Source of the DNA: Oceanobacillus polygoni | GTDB taxonomy: Bacteria; Bacillota; Bacilli; Bacillales; Amphibacillaceae | Reading direction: 5' to 3' | Length of the DNA stretch: 64,000 nt | Assembly: GCF_008304605.1 (NCBI RefSeq) | Contig: NZ_PIJY01000024.1 | Span: forward strand, 248,857-312,856 | In this document: positions 62,729-64,000 of the stretch, piece after piece | Layout of the letters: each line of letters begins with the position of its first letter | Position numbering within the stretch: position 1 is the first letter of the stretch | The notes under the pieces: generated by a model | Database searches by the model: none | The model's input: only the letters and a program-made list of their open reading frames with translations | Told to the model about the DNA's origin: nothing | Program-made: the position numbers and the translations under genes

Positions 62729-64000
62729 TTATTGGATTTGTCCTTTATAAAGTCCGTAATAGCTTCCCTTTTGGTTAATAAGTTCATCATGGTTGCCTTG
62801 CTCAATAATTTCTCCATGCTCAAGCATGATAATTGTATCGGCCTCTTGAATCGTATTTAGACGATGAGCAATAACAAAGCTTGTTCTTCCAACCATCAAG
62901 CGCTTTAATGCTTCCTGTATCTTCATCTCTGTAATTGTATCAATATTACTTGTAGCTTCATCTAATACGAGGATGGAAGGTGCTGCAAGTAAAGCACGTG
63001 CAATCGTTAATAATTGCTTTTGACCTTGACTAATCCCACTACCATCTTGATCGAGAATTGTATCATAACTATTTGGTAGCTTCACGATGAAATCATGAGC
63101 ATTCGCATCCATTGCTGCAGCTTCAACTTCTGTATCTGTTGCATCGAGTCGCCCATAACGAATATTTTCCCGGATGGTACCATGAAAGAGGAAGGGATCC
63201 TGCAAGACAAATGCCATATGCTGACGGAGACTGCTTCGTTTAATTGTTTTCAAATCAATTCCATCTAGAGTAATTTTCCCAGTATTATAATCATAGAAAC
63301 GTGAAATCAAGTTAATAATGGTTGTTTTACCTGCTCCTGTATGACCGACAAATGCTACAGTCTCTCCAGGATTTGCTTCAAAACTAATTCCTTTTAATAT
63401 GGCCGTATCTTCATAGCCAAATGTAACGTGGTCAAATTTAATAGTTCCTTTTGTGTTTTCCATTTCAATTGCATTCGTTTCATCGATTTCTTCTATTGTT
63501 TCATCCATGACTTGAAATACCCGTTCAGAACCAGCGATTGCTGAAAGCAGAAGATTAAATTGGTTTGATAGCTCATTAAGCGGCCGTGTGAACTGACGTG
63601 CATATTCGGTGAAGATAACAATAATCCCAACCGTTACGAGTTGTTGGTCGTAAACAATGACGAGGATTCCTCCAACTAATGCGATTAAAGCAAAGCTTAG
63701 GAAATTGAGCATATTCATGATTTTTGGAATAAAGCCGGCAATTGTAAGTGCCCAGAATCCAGTTTGTTTGAGGCTGTGATTGCGCTTTTCGAACCCTCGA
63801 ATTACTTTTTCTTCCTGTGAGTATGTTTTAACAATATGCTGACCAGAAACAATTTCTTCCACATATCCGTTCACTTCACCGAGATCATTTTGCTGTAACT
63901 TGTATAAAGGGCCCGTGCGTTTGGTAATCCAACGCATGGCGAGAAACATGGCTGGAATAACAGACATGGTTACAACCGTTAAGATTGGACTTAAATAGAG
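62729..64000 (-). CDS. ABC-type multidrug/lipid exporter, membrane-ATPase fusion, C-terminal part
   Basis: The frame is open to the right edge, so the N-terminus lies outside; 423 residues are visible. The part seen contains the last three or so membrane helices (ALTIAGFIPKIMNMLNFLSFALIALVGGILVIVYD), then Walker A VGHTGAGKTT, Q-loop AFVLQDPFLFHG, signature GSGISQGQKQLL (Q for the second G of LSGGQ), Walker B ILVLDEATS and H-loop VIAHRLN. Many such exporters are heterodimers; whether a partner gene lies next to it cannot be seen. Confidence 0.9.
   Translation of the reverse strand, partial: LYLSPILTVVTMSVIPAMFLAMRWITKRTGPLYKLQQNDLGEVNGYVEEIVSGQHIVKTYSQEEKVIRGFEKRNHSLKQTGFWALTIAGFIPKIMNMLNFLSFALIALVGGILVIVYDQQLVTVGIIVIFTEYARQFTRPLNELSNQFNLLLSAIAGSERVFQVMDETIEEIDETNAIEMENTKGTIKFDHVTFGYEDTAILKGISFEANPGETVAFVGHTGAGKTTIINLISRFYDYNTGKITLDGIDLKTIKRSSLRQHMAFVLQDPFLFHGTIRENIRYGRLDATDTEVEAAAMDANAHDFIVKLPNSYDTILDQDGSGISQGQKQLLTIARALLAAPSILVLDEATSNIDTITEMKIQEALKRLMVGRTSFVIAHRLNTIQEADTIIMLEHGEIIEQGNHDELINQKGSYYGLYKGQIQ

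Overview
The window is a low-GC Firmicutes chromosome segment. Gene order follows the Bacillus subtilis chromosome from hemY and yhfH-yhfI-lplJ, through comK, addBA, yisL, yitR-yitW, med, fabHF, yjbA-trpS, spx, mecA and coiA-pepF, to yjbH-yjbP and yjcFGH. Spore-coat genes (CotX/V, CotW, CotO and CotZ types) show an endospore former. Protein divergence, acidic composition and lost synteny blocks (no comZ, no app/opp oligopeptide operons) point to an Oceanobacillus/Virgibacillus-like member of Bacillaceae; the genus is an inference. I see no prophage, insertion sequence, CRISPR array, tRNA or rRNA, so this is core chromosome rather than an accessory island.

Layout. 0-8 kb: end of hemY, a GyrI-like protein, a PepF peptidase, yhfH (too short for ordinary ORF lists), yhfI, lplJ, comK, yhjD, yhjE, sipV. 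8-15.3 kb: addB-addA, the recombination helicase-nuclease. 15.4-26.3 kb: a DUF418/DUF2157/GDYXXLXY-like membrane operon, rocD, yisL, a membrane-anchored GH13-like protein whose catalytic residues are all replaced, an SDR oxidoreductase, a DegV protein, YitT and small proteins. 26.4-30.7 kb: yitR plus an unannotated 49-residue gene, yitU, yitV, yitW, uppP and small proteins. 30.9-37.4 kb: yjaV, med, fabH-fabF behind a probable FapR operator, yjbA, and trpS behind a T-box. 37.4-40.8 kb: degenerate tandem repeats, a frameshifted NERD nuclease-domain gene, a secreted DUF4015 protein, yjbC. 40.9-45.4 kb: amtB-glnB, spx, a DCC-family protein, mecA. 45.5-50.6 kb: a spore-coat cluster, coiA, pepF, yizD. 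50.7-56.4 kb: the sRNA RoxS with a Rex site, yjbH, yjbI, yjbK, relQ, nadK, rluD, prpE. 56.5-64 kb: mgtE, cotO, a GC-richer interspersed element, cotZ, a DUF421 protein, yjcFGH and the 3' part of an ABC exporter.

How the genes work together. The window collects much of the control circuit around competence and disulfide stress: comK (master regulator), med (positive effector), coiA and addAB (DNA processing), mecA (adaptor that sends ComK to ClpCP), and spx with yjbH (adaptor that sends Spx to ClpXP). relQ (ppGpp), nadK (NADP) and roxS (NADH-responsive sRNA) add metabolic control.

Most noteworthy: the RoxS/RsaE-type RNA with a Rex-box match directly upstream of its promoter; the GH13-like protein lacking its catalytic triad; the FapR box over the fabHF promoter; the TTG-started small gene before yitR; the one-base frameshift in the NERD gene; and two intergenic repeat elements. 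I found no convincing wholly new multi-gene system.
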